A DNA stretch of 19,525 nt from Firmicutes bacterium CAG:884. GTDB lineage: Bacteria > Bacillota_I > Bacilli_A > RF39 > UBA660. Below the pieces are notes generated by a model. It was given only the letters and a program-made list of their open reading frames with translations, did not search any database and had not been told where the DNA came from. Below, in pieces: positions 6,058 to 13,818 of this stretch; position 1 is the stretch's first letter; each line of letters starts with the position of its first letter. The stretch lies in NCBI GenBank assembly GCA_000433875.1, contig HF993334.1, positions 1 through 19,525 on the forward strand, read 5' to 3'. The translations under genes were made by a program, and so were the position numbers.

Positions 6058-6557
6058 CTTACTGCTTTTTTGAGTGCGGTTTTAAAAACATCTTCTATAT
6101 TATTATATGAATTAAATAAATCTTTTTTAAATAATTTATTCCATAAGCATCCATCAAAATCATTTATTATGTTTATACTATCACATACTAAATAATTGGT
6201 AATTATGCTATAGTTTGAATTATATATACTAATATCAGCATTATTTTGTATTAAAGCTTTTTGCATTTTTTCAAGCATTGTATTATCATTTAGATTTAAA
6301 TTGTCCAAGAAAAGAATATATTTTCCGGTTGCTTTTTTTAATCCAAAATCAATGACAGAGTCTTTTGTTTCATAAACTTTAATGCGATTATCAAGAAACG
6401 ACCAATCTTTACACATATCAAGCGTACTATCACTTGAACCACTATCTACAATAATAATTTCCATATCGTTAATAGTTTGTTTTAGTAATCCCATAATTAT
6501 TCTATTTAAATGTTCCTTTGAGTTTAGAACTGGAACAATGATGCTTATTTTATCCAT
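6039..6557 (-). CDS. short, degenerate family-2 glycosyltransferase-like protein
   Basis: The N-terminal half is clearly a GT-A fold: KISIIVPVLNSKEHL (3–17), IIIVDSGSSDSTLD (34–47) and a GKYILFLDN strand (78–86). At 172 residues it is far shorter than typical family members (about 250–350). Two features suggest it may not be a normal enzyme. The metal-binding DxD that usually follows the FLD strand is replaced by Asp85-Asn-Leu-Asn. The usual middle section is compressed, so that the late-domain motif CLWNKLFKKDLF (137–148) comes early, followed by only about 24 residues. The frame is intact and has a promoter (6584–6612), a ribosome site (GAGG) and a terminator, so it is expressed. It could be a shortened transferase with another metal site, or a gene in decay. 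Confidence 0.75.
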   Translation of the reverse strand: MDKISIIVPVLNSKEHLNRIIMGLLKQTINDMEIIIVDSGSSDSTLDMCKDWSFLDNRIKVYETKDSVIDFGLKKATGKYILFLDNLNLNDNTMLEKMQKALIQNNADISIYNSNYSIITNYLVCDSINIINDFDGCLWNKLFKKDLFNSYNNIEDVFKTALKKAVRISLFV

Positions 6558-6583
6558 ATAGTATTCCTCGTTTCTTGATGGTT

Positions 6584-6612
6584 ATTCTAATCAAAAAAGA
6601 TGGACTTGTCAA
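6584..6612 (-). promoter_or_regulatory. promoter of the short glycosyltransferase gene
   Basis: Minus strand perfect -35 TTGACA (6607–6612), 17-bp spacer, -10 TAGAAT (6584–6589). Confidence 0.75.
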
Positions 6613-6630
6613 ATCAATTTAGATACTTTT

Positions 6631-7545
6631 TTATTTGGCTATTTTTTTGATTGCATCTTTTATAACATCGATAGAATTCTTTAGTTTTTCAGTTTCAGTT
6701 TCATTTAAAGAAACGAATATTTTTTGACTTACACCTGCTCTATTGATGATGGCTGGCATACCTACATAAACACCATTTGTTTTATCATAATTTGATACAG
6801 TTATAATGGCATTTTCATCGCCTAATATAGCATTTGTTATTTTAACAAGGCACATTCCAATTCCATAATATGTAGCGCCTTTTTTATTTATAATTTCATA
6901 GGCAGCATTTCTAACATCTTTTTCTATTTCTGCTAATTCCTTTTCGTTCAAAAAGCTTTTAATATTTTGTAAACCGATATTAACATTACTCCAAGGAACG
7001 AATTCCGAATCACCGTGTTCACCTATAACATAACCGTGAACATTTTTAGGATTAATACTTAGTTTTTCACCTATTATATATCTTAGTCTTGCTGTATCTA
7101 AACTAGTACCACTTCCAATTACTCTATTATAGGGTAAACCAGAATATTTTTGAACTAAATAGGTCATTACATCAAGAGGATTGGTTGCTACTAAAAAGAT
7201 GCCATCAAACCAATTATCCATTACTTTATCAATTATTGATTTAAATATTTCGCTATTTTTATTTATTAAATCCATTCTTGTTTCACCAGGATTTTGATTT
7301 GCGCCGGCTGCGATTACAACTATAGATGCATCTTTGCAGTCTTCATAAGATCCTACTTTTATATCTATTTTAGAAGGTGCGAATGCTAGACAATGGTTCA
7401 AATCCATTACTTCACCTTCAATGCGCTCATAATTTAAATCTATTAATGCAAGTTCATTTACATATGTTCTTTGGTTAATTAAAGCGTAAGCATAACTCAT
7501 ACCTACATTACCACAACCTATAATAACTACTTTGTTTTTTTCCAT
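6631..7545 (-). CDS. ldh: L-lactate dehydrogenase
   Basis: This enzyme reduces pyruvate to L-lactate and regenerates NAD+ in fermentation. The 304-residue product has the full LDH/MDH architecture: NAD-binding GCGNVG (10–15) with Asp36 at the end of the second strand for the NADH ribose, mobile-loop GANQNPGETR (81–90), Asp150 and Arg153, and the catalytic His177 in GEHGDSE. Gln84 in the loop, at the position that is Arg in malate dehydrogenases, together with Arg90, points to lactate rather than malate specificity. The ATG has ribosome site GTGGTGG about 5 nt away. A -10-like TATAAT lies upstream but no good -35 was seen. No terminator hairpin is obvious after the stop, so it may read into the glycosyltransferase gene. 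Confidence 0.96.
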   Translation of the reverse strand: MEKNKVVIIGCGNVGMSYAYALINQRTYVNELALIDLNYERIEGEVMDLNHCLAFAPSKIDIKVGSYEDCKDASIVVIAAGANQNPGETRMDLINKNSEIFKSIIDKVMDNWFDGIFLVATNPLDVMTYLVQKYSGLPYNRVIGSGTSLDTARLRYIIGEKLSINPKNVHGYVIGEHGDSEFVPWSNVNIGLQNIKSFLNEKELAEIEKDVRNAAYEIINKKGATYYGIGMCLVKITNAILGDENAIITVSNYDKTNGVYVGMPAIINRAGVSQKIFVSLNETETEKLKNSIDVIKDAIKKIAK

Positions 7546-7611
7546 ATTTCCACCACTTTCTTATATAATTATATCATATTAATTGTTGATTTAATATAGT
7601 AAATAGTTAAT

Positions 7612-7639
7612 TTGATTTTATATAAAAATGTGATATAAT
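7612..7639 (+). promoter_or_regulatory. possible plus-strand promoter toward the U32/cwlJ genes
   Basis: TTGATT (7612–7617), 16-bp spacer, TATAAT (7634–7639). A transcript from here would run antisense through tRNA-Trp before reaching the U32 gene about 180 bp later. No closer promoter with two good boxes was found, but AT-rich sequence produces such matches by chance. Confidence 0.3.
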
Positions 7640-7641
7640 AC

Positions 7642-7673
7642 AAAAGAAAAAAGTTTAGTTTTACCTAAACTTT
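7642..7673 (-). terminator. terminator of tRNA-Trp
   Basis: AAAGTTTAG / CTAAACTTT stem (9 bp, 6-nt loop) followed by a T-rich tract on the minus strand. Confidence 0.8.
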
Positions 7674-7683
7674 GTAATTCATC

Positions 7684-7757
7684 TGGCAGGGGTAGCAGGA
7701 GTTGAACCCACATTAACGGTTTTGGAGACCGTCGCTCTACCATTAAACTATACCCCT
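7684..7757 (-). tRNA. tRNA-Trp(CCA)
   Basis: A 74-nt cloverleaf: acceptor AGGGGTA pairs with TACCCCT, anticodon arm ACGGT-CTCCAAA-ACCGT gives anticodon CCA, T-loop is TTCAACT, and CCA is encoded. This reads only UGG, consistent with the use of TGA as stop in this window. Confidence 0.95.
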
Positions 7758-7769
7758 ACGACAAAATAT

Positions 7770-7798
7770 ATTATACATTAGAATATATACTTTGTCAA
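7770..7798 (-). promoter_or_regulatory. promoter of tRNA-Trp
   Basis: Perfect -35 TTGACA (7793–7798), 17-bp spacer and perfect -10 TATAAT (7770–7775) on the minus strand. The -35 lies only 27 bp from the start codon of the divergent U32 gene, so the two transcription units share this short region. Confidence 0.88.
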
Positions 7799-7824
7799 TT
7801 AATAATTATGAAGGAAGATTAAAA

Positions 7825-10002
7825 ATGAAAAAAATTGAATTATTGAGCCCAGCTGGTAGTATGGATGCTTTAAAAGCTGCTATCCATAATGGCGCGGATG
7901 CTATATATTTAGGTGGAAAAAAATTTGGAGCGCGTGCTTTCGCGCAAAATTTTAGTGTAAATGAATTAATAGAAGCAATTAATTATGCTCATATATATAA
8001 TGTAAAAATATATATAACTGTTAATACGATAATTTATGAAGATGAATTTGAAGATGCTTTAGATTTTATTGAATTTTTATATAAAAATAATGTAGATGCT
8101 GTAATAATGCAAGATATTGGACTTATGTATGAAGCTCATAAAAGATTTCCTGGTCTTATAATACATGCTTCTACACAGTGTCATAATCATAATATAGAAA
8201 ATATTGAGTTTTTTAAGAGTATTGGCGTTAAAAGAGTTATATTAGATAGAGAAATGTCTTTAGAAGAAATTAAAAAATTAAATACTGATATGGAAATTGA
8301 AATATTTATTCACGGAGCTTTATGTATAAGTTATTCTGGGTGCTGTTTAATGAGTTATTTAGGAGGCGGTAGAAGTGGTAATAGAGGTGAATGTACAGGA
8401 TGTTGTAGATTACCTTATAAATTAATTGAAAATAATAAAGAACATAAAGCAAATGGTGAATATTTAATAAGTACAAAAGAGTTAAATACTTCAAAGAGAA
8501 TAAAAGAAATAATGGATTCTAATATTGTTTCTTTAAAGATTGAAGGAAGAATGAAGAGTCCAGAATATGTTGGATTTATAACAAAATATTATAGAAATAT
8601 TATAGATGGTAAAAAAATAACTGAAGAAGATGAGAAAAAATTAAGCTTATTATTTAATCGTGATTTTACAGAAGGCTATTTGTTTAATGAGAATAATATT
8701 ACCAACATTAAAACATCTAACCATCAAGGAATTGTTATTGGTAAAATAATTGAAGTTAATAAAAAATTTGTTAAAATTAAATTAAATGAAGATTTAGATC
8801 AAGAAGATGGTATAAGATTTGAAAATAATAAGGGAATGATTGTTAATAAATTATATAATAGTAAAATGTTATTGGTTTCAAGTGTTTCTAAAAATAGTGT
8901 TGCAATTATCGAAAACAAATGTGATATCAACAAATTAGGAAGTGTACGCAAAACAACTAGTGTGAAATTATTAAAAGAATTACAAAATTATGAACAAAAA
9001 AAATTAGATGTTTCATTTACAGTTAAAGCTAAAACGGGGGAAGATCTTGAAATTGTCATAAATGATGGAACCTTTATTTTAAGTGAAAAAGGTAATAAAA
9101 TAGAAAAATCACAGACTAGTGAAACAACAAGAGAGATGATTGTAAAACAATTATCAAAATTAGGTAATACACCTTTTAGATTAAAAGAAATTGAAATTAT
9201 TAAAGATGATAATATTTTTATAAGTATAACCGAACTAAATAGTATAAGAAGAAATCTTGTCAGTAAATTGATTGATAAAAAAACTAAAATTAAACCGAAA
9301 GAAATTAACAAAGTTGTTGATAAAGTTATAAATTATAAAGATAATAAAGAAACAATAAACATTTTTGTTAACAATGAAGAACAATATAGGGCTGCTAAGG
9401 AAGAAAATGTTGATAACATATATACTAGTAACGTATTTTTACACAAAAAATATCCAGAAACTTTTTATAAATTACCTAGAGTTATATTAAGTAGAGAAAA
9501 TATTACAAATGATAATTTGTTAATAACCGAAATTGGTTCTATAGTGTATAGTTCAAATAATAATGTTTTTGGTAGTTATGAATTAAATGCTATAAACAAT
9601 CATAGTTTACAATTACTTCATCAAAGAGGTATAAAACAAATAACAATATCTCCTGAGATAAATGATAAAATTAATTTAATTGATAATATAAATAACAATA
9701 TTGAAATTATTGTTTATGGATGGATAGAGGCTATGGTAATGAAACATTGTATTGTTAAAAATATAACTAATAATCATAGTTGTAATAAAAAATATTATTT
9801 AAAAAACAAGAATAATGAATTATATCCTATTGTTCAGAATAATTGTTTAACAACTATTTTAAATTATAAACCTATAAATAATATAGATAAGATAAATTAT
9901 TATAAGGATTTAAATATTAAGCATTTTAGAATTGATTTATATAATGAAAATTATAATGAAACAATAAAAATAATTAAATCTATTAAGAATAATATCATAT
10001 AA
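7825..10002 (+). CDS. U32 peptidase-family protein, RlhA-like (tRNA/rRNA hydroxylation type)
   Basis: Members of this family once called peptidase U32 are now known to include RlhA (5-hydroxycytidine at 23S rRNA C2501 in E. coli) and TrhP (hydroxyuridine in tRNA anticodons), which use prephenate-derived chemistry and conserved cysteines. The N-terminal part (ELLSPAGSMDALKAAIHNGADAIYLGG) and the exact U32 signature with HGALCISYSGCCLMS (163–177) identify the family; Cys167, Cys174, Cys190 and Cys194 are the candidate metal or Fe–S ligands. At 725 residues it is the long form, with a large C-terminal extension as in RlhA-like proteins, so an rRNA target seems more likely than tRNA; that is inference. 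Start: ATG at 7825 has ribosome site AAGGAAG 7 nt away and the family N-terminus; an in-frame TTG at 7792 lies in the tRNA-Trp promoter and is rejected. cwlJ follows after 18 bp, probably co-transcribed. Confidence 0.93.
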   Translation: MKKIELLSPAGSMDALKAAIHNGADAIYLGGKKFGARAFAQNFSVNELIEAINYAHIYNVKIYITVNTIIYEDEFEDALDFIEFLYKNNVDAVIMQDIGLMYEAHKRFPGLIIHASTQCHNHNIENIEFFKSIGVKRVILDREMSLEEIKKLNTDMEIEIFIHGALCISYSGCCLMSYLGGGRSGNRGECTGCCRLPYKLIENNKEHKANGEYLISTKELNTSKRIKEIMDSNIVSLKIEGRMKSPEYVGFITKYYRNIIDGKKITEEDEKKLSLLFNRDFTEGYLFNENNITNIKTSNHQGIVIGKIIEVNKKFVKIKLNEDLDQEDGIRFENNKGMIVNKLYNSKMLLVSSVSKNSVAIIENKCDINKLGSVRKTTSVKLLKELQNYEQKKLDVSFTVKAKTGEDLEIVINDGTFILSEKGNKIEKSQTSETTREMIVKQLSKLGNTPFRLKEIEIIKDDNIFISITELNSIRRNLVSKLIDKKTKIKPKEINKVVDKVINYKDNKETINIFVNNEEQYRAAKEENVDNIYTSNVFLHKKYPETFYKLPRVILSRENITNDNLLITEIGSIVYSSNNNVFGSYELNAINNHSLQLLHQRGIKQITISPEINDKINLIDNINNNIEIIVYGWIEAMVMKHCIVKNITNNHSCNKKYYLKNKNNELYPIVQNNCLTTILNYKPINNIDKINYYKDLNIKHFRIDLYNENYNETIKIIKSIKNNII

Positions 10003-10020
10003 TATTAAAGGTGATATGAT

Positions 10021-10449
10021 TTGGCTATATTAGCGCATACTTCAAAGGAAAGAGATATGCTTGCTCGTTTGATGAGAGCTGAAGCTTTGGGTGAAGGTGA
10101 TCTGGGAATGTTAATGGTTGGTAATGTTGTTGTTAATAGAGCACTTGCTGATTGCTACACATTTAAGGATTTAAGGAATCTAAATGAAACGATTAATCAG
10201 ACTCCTGGGGGATTTTCAGGGATAAATAGTCCTTTATATTTTAGTAATCCAACTACTAAGGAAAAGGATTTAGCTGATAAGGTATTAAAGGGGCAATATT
10301 ATTATCCTGCTACTAATGCCTTATGGTTTTATGCTCCTGGTACAAATACTGATTGTGCTCCTACGTGGTGGGAGCAAAGAAATTCTGGAAGGTATAAAAA
10401 TCATTGTTTTTATATTCCTGATCCAGGGATATGTAAAGAAATACATTAA
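10021..10449 (+). CDS. cwlJ: spore cortex-lytic enzyme CwlJ-like cell wall hydrolase
   Basis: CwlJ degrades the muramic-lactam-containing cortex peptidoglycan when spores germinate, in Bacillus in response to calcium-dipicolinate. The 142-residue product equals the length of B. subtilis CwlJ and lacks a signal peptide, as CwlJ does, which separates it from the exported SleB. The SleB/CwlJ catalytic domain fills the protein: RAEALGEG (19–26) with the predicted catalytic Glu21, GNVVVNR (34–40), and the C-terminal TWWEQR…YKNHCFYIP region. The start is TTG at 10021, with ribosome site AGGTGA 7 nt upstream; the nearby ATG at 10016 is out of frame and stops at once. No gerQ-like gene, the usual partner, is next to it in this window. 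A strong terminator follows. Confidence 0.93.
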   Translation: MAILAHTSKERDMLARLMRAEALGEGDLGMLMVGNVVVNRALADCYTFKDLRNLNETINQTPGGFSGINSPLYFSNPTTKEKDLADKVLKGQYYYPATNALWFYAPGTNTDCAPTWWEQRNSGRYKNHCFYIPDPGICKEIH

Positions 10450-10480
10450 AGCAAGACTTTTGGTCTTGCTTTTATCTTTT
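10448..10480 (+). terminator. terminator of the U32–cwlJ unit
   Basis: AAAGCAAGAC / GTCTTGCTTT stem (10 bp, 5-nt loop) followed by TTTATCTTTT on the plus strand. It lies between convergent genes and overlaps the stop of the minus-strand gene at 10472, so it may act in both directions, though the T tract is weak on the minus side. Confidence 0.85.
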
Positions 10481-11098
10481 CCCTTCTTCACCTTTATAAT
10501 CTTTTAAGGCATGATTATATTCTTTTTTACTTTCTTCTATACATTTTTGATAACTTTTTGATGATCTTTGATATGCATAGAAATCATAGTTTTTTTTGTT
10601 TTTTATATTAATATGAATTATAAAGTCATATATATTTTCGTTTAAATCTTGATATATACATAATATTCTATTGTGACTTATTCCATTCTTATTAAGGTAA
10701 TTTGTTAATAACATTTGGATTTGAATTATATTATTTGATGCTACATCTAATGTTGTAAATAATTGCTGGTTCATATTTTTTTCTAATAATTGGGTTCCTT
10801 TTATACATTCTCCTGTTAATAAATCATAAAATTTTATATTACTTGCTACGCCATAACCTATGTTTTCGAGAATTATATTGAATGGTATTTCTATTTCTTC
10901 GCCAACATCTTCTTTTTTTAGTTTTATATAGTATTTATATTGATCTAGTGCTTTTAAATTTTGCAAACTTTTTAATACTAAATATGGTTTATGGTTTTCT
11001 TTGTTTTCATTTCTTGCTCTTCCGTGTACGGTATAAACTGCTACAAAGATGCTTACTAGCACGGTTAATAAGGATATAATTATTGTTATTTTTTCCAT
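10472..11098 (-). CDS. membrane-anchored protein of unknown function (208 aa), coupled to a Nudix gene
   Basis: One N-terminal hydrophobic segment (about residues 4–24, ITIIISLLTVLVSIFVAVY) is followed by a basic stretch (HGRARNENK), which predicts an N-out single-pass anchor with the soluble part on the cytoplasmic side. The soluble part has a beta-rich middle (IEIPFNIILENIGYGVASNIKFYDL, given here as two segments: 68–84 and 85–93), a pattern seen in many uncharacterised membrane-anchored beta-sandwich proteins, and a charged, lysine-rich C-terminal tail. I do not recognise a named family. Its ATG overlaps the TAA of the upstream Nudix gene by one base (TAATG, 11096–11100), so translation is coupled and the two proteins may work together. 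Confidence 0.8.
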   Translation of the reverse strand: MEKITIIISLLTVLVSIFVAVYTVHGRARNENKENHKPYLVLKSLQNLKALDQYKYYIKLKKEDVGEEIEIPFNIILENIGYGVASNIKFYDLLTGECIKGTQLLEKNMNQQLFTTLDVASNNIIQIQMLLTNYLNKNGISHNRILCIYQDLNENIYDFIIHINIKNKKNYDFYAYQRSSKSYQKCIEESKKEYNHALKDYKGEEGKR

Positions 11099-11541
11099 TA
11101 ATAGCCCTCATTAAAATATTTTTGCAGAATATAATCCATTGTTATTTTTATATCCGGAAATACTTTTATTCTTTCTAAATCATTTCTCGAAAACCAGCCT
11201 ACTTTTTGAACGTCATCATCTACGTCTTCGTGTTCTACTTTATTTATAGGAATAGCTGGATATATAATATCTATATGTGTTTTTCCTTTTAGTGTTCGAT
11301 TTTTTTGAATACCAAGCGGTCTTATAAAGTCTTGTTCTCTTGGAAAGTTTTCCCCTAATAGTTTTATTTTAACGCCTGTTTCTTCCCATACTTCTCTTAA
11401 TGCTGTTTCTTCTGGGGTTTCGCCTTTTTCGATATGACCTCCTGGTTGAACCCACCTATTAAAGTCTTTATGGTATACTAAAAGTATTTTTTTATTAATT
11501 GGATTTATTACAAATGCTGATGCACAAAATTCTTTATCCAT
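11098..11541 (-). CDS. Nudix hydrolase
   Basis: Nudix enzymes cleave nucleoside diphosphates linked to another group, often housekeeping or damaged nucleotides. The 147-residue product has a complete Nudix box at residues 35–57: Gly35, five residues, Glu41, seven residues, Arg49-Glu50, then Glu53-Glu54 and Gly56-Val57 (REVWEETGV), so the metal-binding glutamates are all present. The FNRWVQPGGHIEKGET lead-in is typical of the ADP-ribose/NTP-type subfamilies; the substrate cannot be predicted. A good ribosome site (AAGGTGA, 7 nt) and a promoter with 17-bp spacing (11561–11589) precede it. It is the first gene of a two-gene unit with the membrane-anchored protein. Confidence 0.94.
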   Translation of the reverse strand: MDKEFCASAFVINPINKKILLVYHKDFNRWVQPGGHIEKGETPEETALREVWEETGVKIKLLGENFPREQDFIRPLGIQKNRTLKGKTHIDIIYPAIPINKVEHEDVDDDVQKVGWFSRNDLERIKVFPDIKITMDYILQKYFNEGY

Positions 11542-11560
11542 TATATATCACCTTATTTTT

Positions 11561-11589
11561 ATTATAAAATAAAAAGGCTTATAAATCAA
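11561..11589 (-). promoter_or_regulatory. promoter of the Nudix–membrane protein pair
   Basis: Minus strand -35 TTGATT (11584–11589), 17-bp spacer, perfect -10 TATAAT (11561–11566). A 16-bp palindrome AATAAAG-TC-CTTTATT lies across and just upstream of the -35 (about 11588–11603); whether it is an operator is unknown. Confidence 0.7.
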
Positions 11590-11624
11590 TAAAGTCCTTT
11601 ATTATTTTGTAAATTGTGCGTAAA

Positions 11625-12341
11625 TTATTCTAATATATTTTTTATTTTTTCGTTTTCTTTTTGTTTATAAATTGTTAGTTTATCATTTATATCCATTGTA
11701 CAAAGTAAAATATCTTCTAATTTTACTTTTTTTGTTTTTAATTCTTTTAATAACCATTTATCATCTTTATTCATTTGTTTTAAATTTTCTTGCATTATTT
11801 TTTTATCAATTATTACATTTGCTACTAAACCATTTTTTTCAGGATTTAATTTCATATCTTTAGGTGTTAATGGTAAATATTCTGGTTTTAGTAGAATACT
11901 TAATTTTCCATTTGCTTCCATTAAAGCATAGTTTATTTGATTTAAATCAAAAACATTATTATTTCTACATTCTTCCAGTAAATCGTTTATATCAAGTTTT
12001 ACTCTTTTTAGGGATTCTTTGATAATTTTGCCATTTTGAATTACAATGGTTGGGGATCCCATAAAGAATCGTCTTGCTACAATACTTTTCATTGTTATTA
12101 TTGATACAAAGTATGCTACTAAACCAAATATTAAAACAGCTACTACACCATTTATCCATTCTGCTTCAAGGTTTATTGTTACTTCGGCGGCAAAGTTACC
12201 GATTGATATTCCGATAACATAATCAAACAAGCTTAATTGAGATACTTGTTTTTTTCCTAATATTTTTGTTATTAAAAATAGTGTTACTAAAGATATTATT
12301 GCTCTATAGGATACTTCTAATATTTCTTTATAATCAAACAT
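11625..12341 (-). CDS. DUF421 membrane protein (YetF/YcaP type)
   Basis: Three N-terminal membrane helices (about residues 12–29, 39–57 and 62–84) are followed by the cytoplasmic DUF421 region: GSPTIVIQNGKII (95–107), a degenerate LLEECRNNNVFDLNQINYAL (121–140) and EANGKLSIL (142–150), then a second repeat of the same fold to the C-terminus. The 238-residue length and motif order match B. subtilis YetF. Relatives such as the 2Duf proteins of spore-forming Bacilli sit in the spore membrane and affect heat resistance, which makes the location next to the sporulation block suggestive, but no sporulation promoter was identified. Ribosome site AGGTGA 6 nt before the ATG. Single-gene unit. Confidence 0.92.
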   Translation of the reverse strand: MFDYKEILEVSYRAIISLVTLFLITKILGKKQVSQLSLFDYVIGISIGNFAAEVTINLEAEWINGVVAVLIFGLVAYFVSIITMKSIVARRFFMGSPTIVIQNGKIIKESLKRVKLDINDLLEECRNNNVFDLNQINYALMEANGKLSILLKPEYLPLTPKDMKLNPEKNGLVANVIIDKKIMQENLKQMNKDDKWLLKELKTKKVKLEDILLCTMDINDKLTIYKQKENEKIKNILE

Positions 12342-12381
12342 TTTATCACCTGTATTATTATTGGTAATAATTAGTTTTATA

Positions 12382-12410
12382 TACTAAAAAAGTATAGTTT
12401 TCTATACTTT
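12382..12410 (-). terminator. terminator of the spoIIID–mbl–prepilin unit
   Basis: AAAGTATAG / CTATACTTT (9 bp, 4-nt loop) followed by T's on the minus strand, overlapping the TAG stop of the prepilin gene (12402–12404). Confidence 0.85.
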
Positions 12411-12815
12411 GCAAAATGTTTCTTCACTATTTGACATATGATACTCTAATATATATGTTCCTGGCACAGTTACTTTTAAAGTATAATATCCTTCAATTTT
12501 TTTTCCGCATTTAGGGTTTATTGGGTATTTTTCTAATACTCCTTCTGTTATTAAGAAACTAATCGGAATATTGATTGTTGTATTTTCTTTATAAATGTCT
12601 AATTTTATATTATTTCCTTCTATATTAAGTGTTTTTCCTTCATTTTCTAATACATAACTTCTTATTCTGTTTTCTATTTCATTTAATTGTTCTTCATACA
12701 GTTTATTACTTGCTTCTTTTTGGACATTATTATATACGCTTACGCCTATTAGGCCAATTATACCTAATATTACTATAATTGCTAGTAATTCAACTAATGT
12801 AAATCCTTTTTTCAT
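12402..12815 (-). CDS. type IV prepilin-like (pseudopilin) protein
   Basis: The first 27 residues are a textbook class III signal: MKKG-FTLVELL with predicted prepilin-peptidase cleavage after Gly4 and N-methylation of Phe5, Glu9 (position +5 of the mature protein), and a hydrophobic helix IIVILGIIGLIGVSVY. This is the ComGC/pilin-type N-terminus used by competence pili and type II secretion pseudopilins. The rest of the 137-residue protein is a small globular part with two cysteines, Cys103 and Cys135, that could form a disulphide. Only 2 bp separate its ATG from the mbl stop, and its ribosome site AAAGG overlaps that stop, so it is co-expressed with mbl and perhaps spoIIID. No pilus ATPase, platform or peptidase gene is nearby; it may be a minor pilin used by machinery encoded elsewhere. 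Confidence 0.88.
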   Translation of the reverse strand: MKKGFTLVELLAIIVILGIIGLIGVSVYNNVQKEASNKLYEEQLNEIENRIRSYVLENEGKTLNIEGNNIKLDIYKENTTINIPISFLITEGVLEKYPINPKCGKKIEGYYTLKVTVPGTYILEYHMSNSEETFCKV

Positions 12816-12817
12816 AA

Positions 12818-13804
12818 CTACCTTTCTATTAAATATAGATTGCTTAATAGGATACCTGTTCCTTCTGCTACACAGGATAGTGGATTTTCTGCTACTTTAA
12901 CATTTACTTTTAGTTCTTTTTCTAAAAGTTTATCTAATCCGTTTAGTAAGGCTCCACCTCCTGTTAAAACGATTCCTTTTTCGATAATATCTGCTGATAA
13001 TTCTGGTGGTGTTTGTTCGAGAACGTTTTTAACGGTTCTTACAATTTGATAGACACTATCTAAAAGGGCTTCTTTTATTTCACTTGATGTTATTTGAATC
13101 GTATGTGGCAAGCCTGTTACAAGATTTCTTCCTCTTACGGACATTTTAGTATTTTTGTCTTCAAATACTGTTCCGATTTTAATTTTGATTTCTTCGGCGG
13201 TTCTTTCACCTATTAATAATTTATATTTGTCTTTTATATATTTTGTGATGTCTTTATCTAGTGTGTTTCCAGCAATTTTGATTGAGGCCGAGGAAACAAT
13301 TCCTCCTAATGATAGTACGGCTATATCTGTTGTTCCACCACCAATATCGACAACCATTGAACCACTTGGTACGGATATATCTAATCCGGCTCCGATGGCG
13401 GCTGCTTTTGGTTCTTCTTCAATATATACTTTTTTAGCGCCGGTTTTTTCGGCTGCTTCTCTTATGGCATTTTTTTCAACACCGGTTATATTGGTTGGGC
13501 AACATATAACAATTCTTGGTCTTAAGAATATATTTCTTCCAAGTATTTTTTTTATGAAGTAATCTAACATTATTTCGGTTGTTTCAAAATCAGCAATTAC
13601 ACCATCTTTTAATGGTCTTATGGCTTTTACTTTTCCTGGTGTTCTTCCTAACATTTCTCTTGCTTCACTTCCGACTGCTAATAGTTTGCCGTTTTCTTCA
13701 TCATAAGCTACAACACTTGGTTCATTTAAGATTATTCCTTCTCCTTTTATATAGATTAGTACGTTTGCGGTTCCTAAGTCTATTCCTATATCTTTGCTGA
13801 ACAT
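12818..13804 (-). CDS. mbl: MreB-family cell-shape protein Mbl
   Basis: Mbl is an actin-like ATPase that forms membrane-bound filaments guiding lateral peptidoglycan synthesis. The 328-residue product has the actin-fold nucleotide motifs: phosphate-1 GIDLGTANV (7–15), phosphate-2 VVDIGGGTTDIAV (151–163) and the adenosine motif GIVLTGGGALLNGLD (277–291), plus the MreB-typical RPLKDGVIADF (63–73). It is Mbl rather than MreB because it starts MFSKDIGIDLGTANVLI, because it contains KLLIGERTAE and TPPELSADII, both close to B. subtilis Mbl, and because it directly follows spoIIID, the same pairing as in B. subtilis. Ribosome site GGAGG 5 nt before ATG; 14 bp after the spoIIID stop. Confidence 0.96.
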   Translation of the reverse strand: MFSKDIGIDLGTANVLIYIKGEGIILNEPSVVAYDEENGKLLAVGSEAREMLGRTPGKVKAIRPLKDGVIADFETTEIMLDYFIKKILGRNIFLRPRIVICCPTNITGVEKNAIREAAEKTGAKKVYIEEEPKAAAIGAGLDISVPSGSMVVDIGGGTTDIAVLSLGGIVSSASIKIAGNTLDKDITKYIKDKYKLLIGERTAEEIKIKIGTVFEDKNTKMSVRGRNLVTGLPHTIQITSSEIKEALLDSVYQIVRTVKNVLEQTPPELSADIIEKGIVLTGGGALLNGLDKLLEKELKVNVKVAENPLSCVAEGTGILLSNLYLIER

Positions 13805-13818
13805 ATTTTCCTCCTTTA

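Noticed and set aside
7792..7824. TTG start giving an 11-residue longer U32 protein
   Set aside because: The TTG is part of the tRNA-Trp -35 region, has no ribosome site, and the family N-terminus begins at the ATG at 7825.
13155..13562. 135-residue plus-strand frame inside mbl
   Set aside because: Antisense shadow of a well-conserved gene; no ribosome site.
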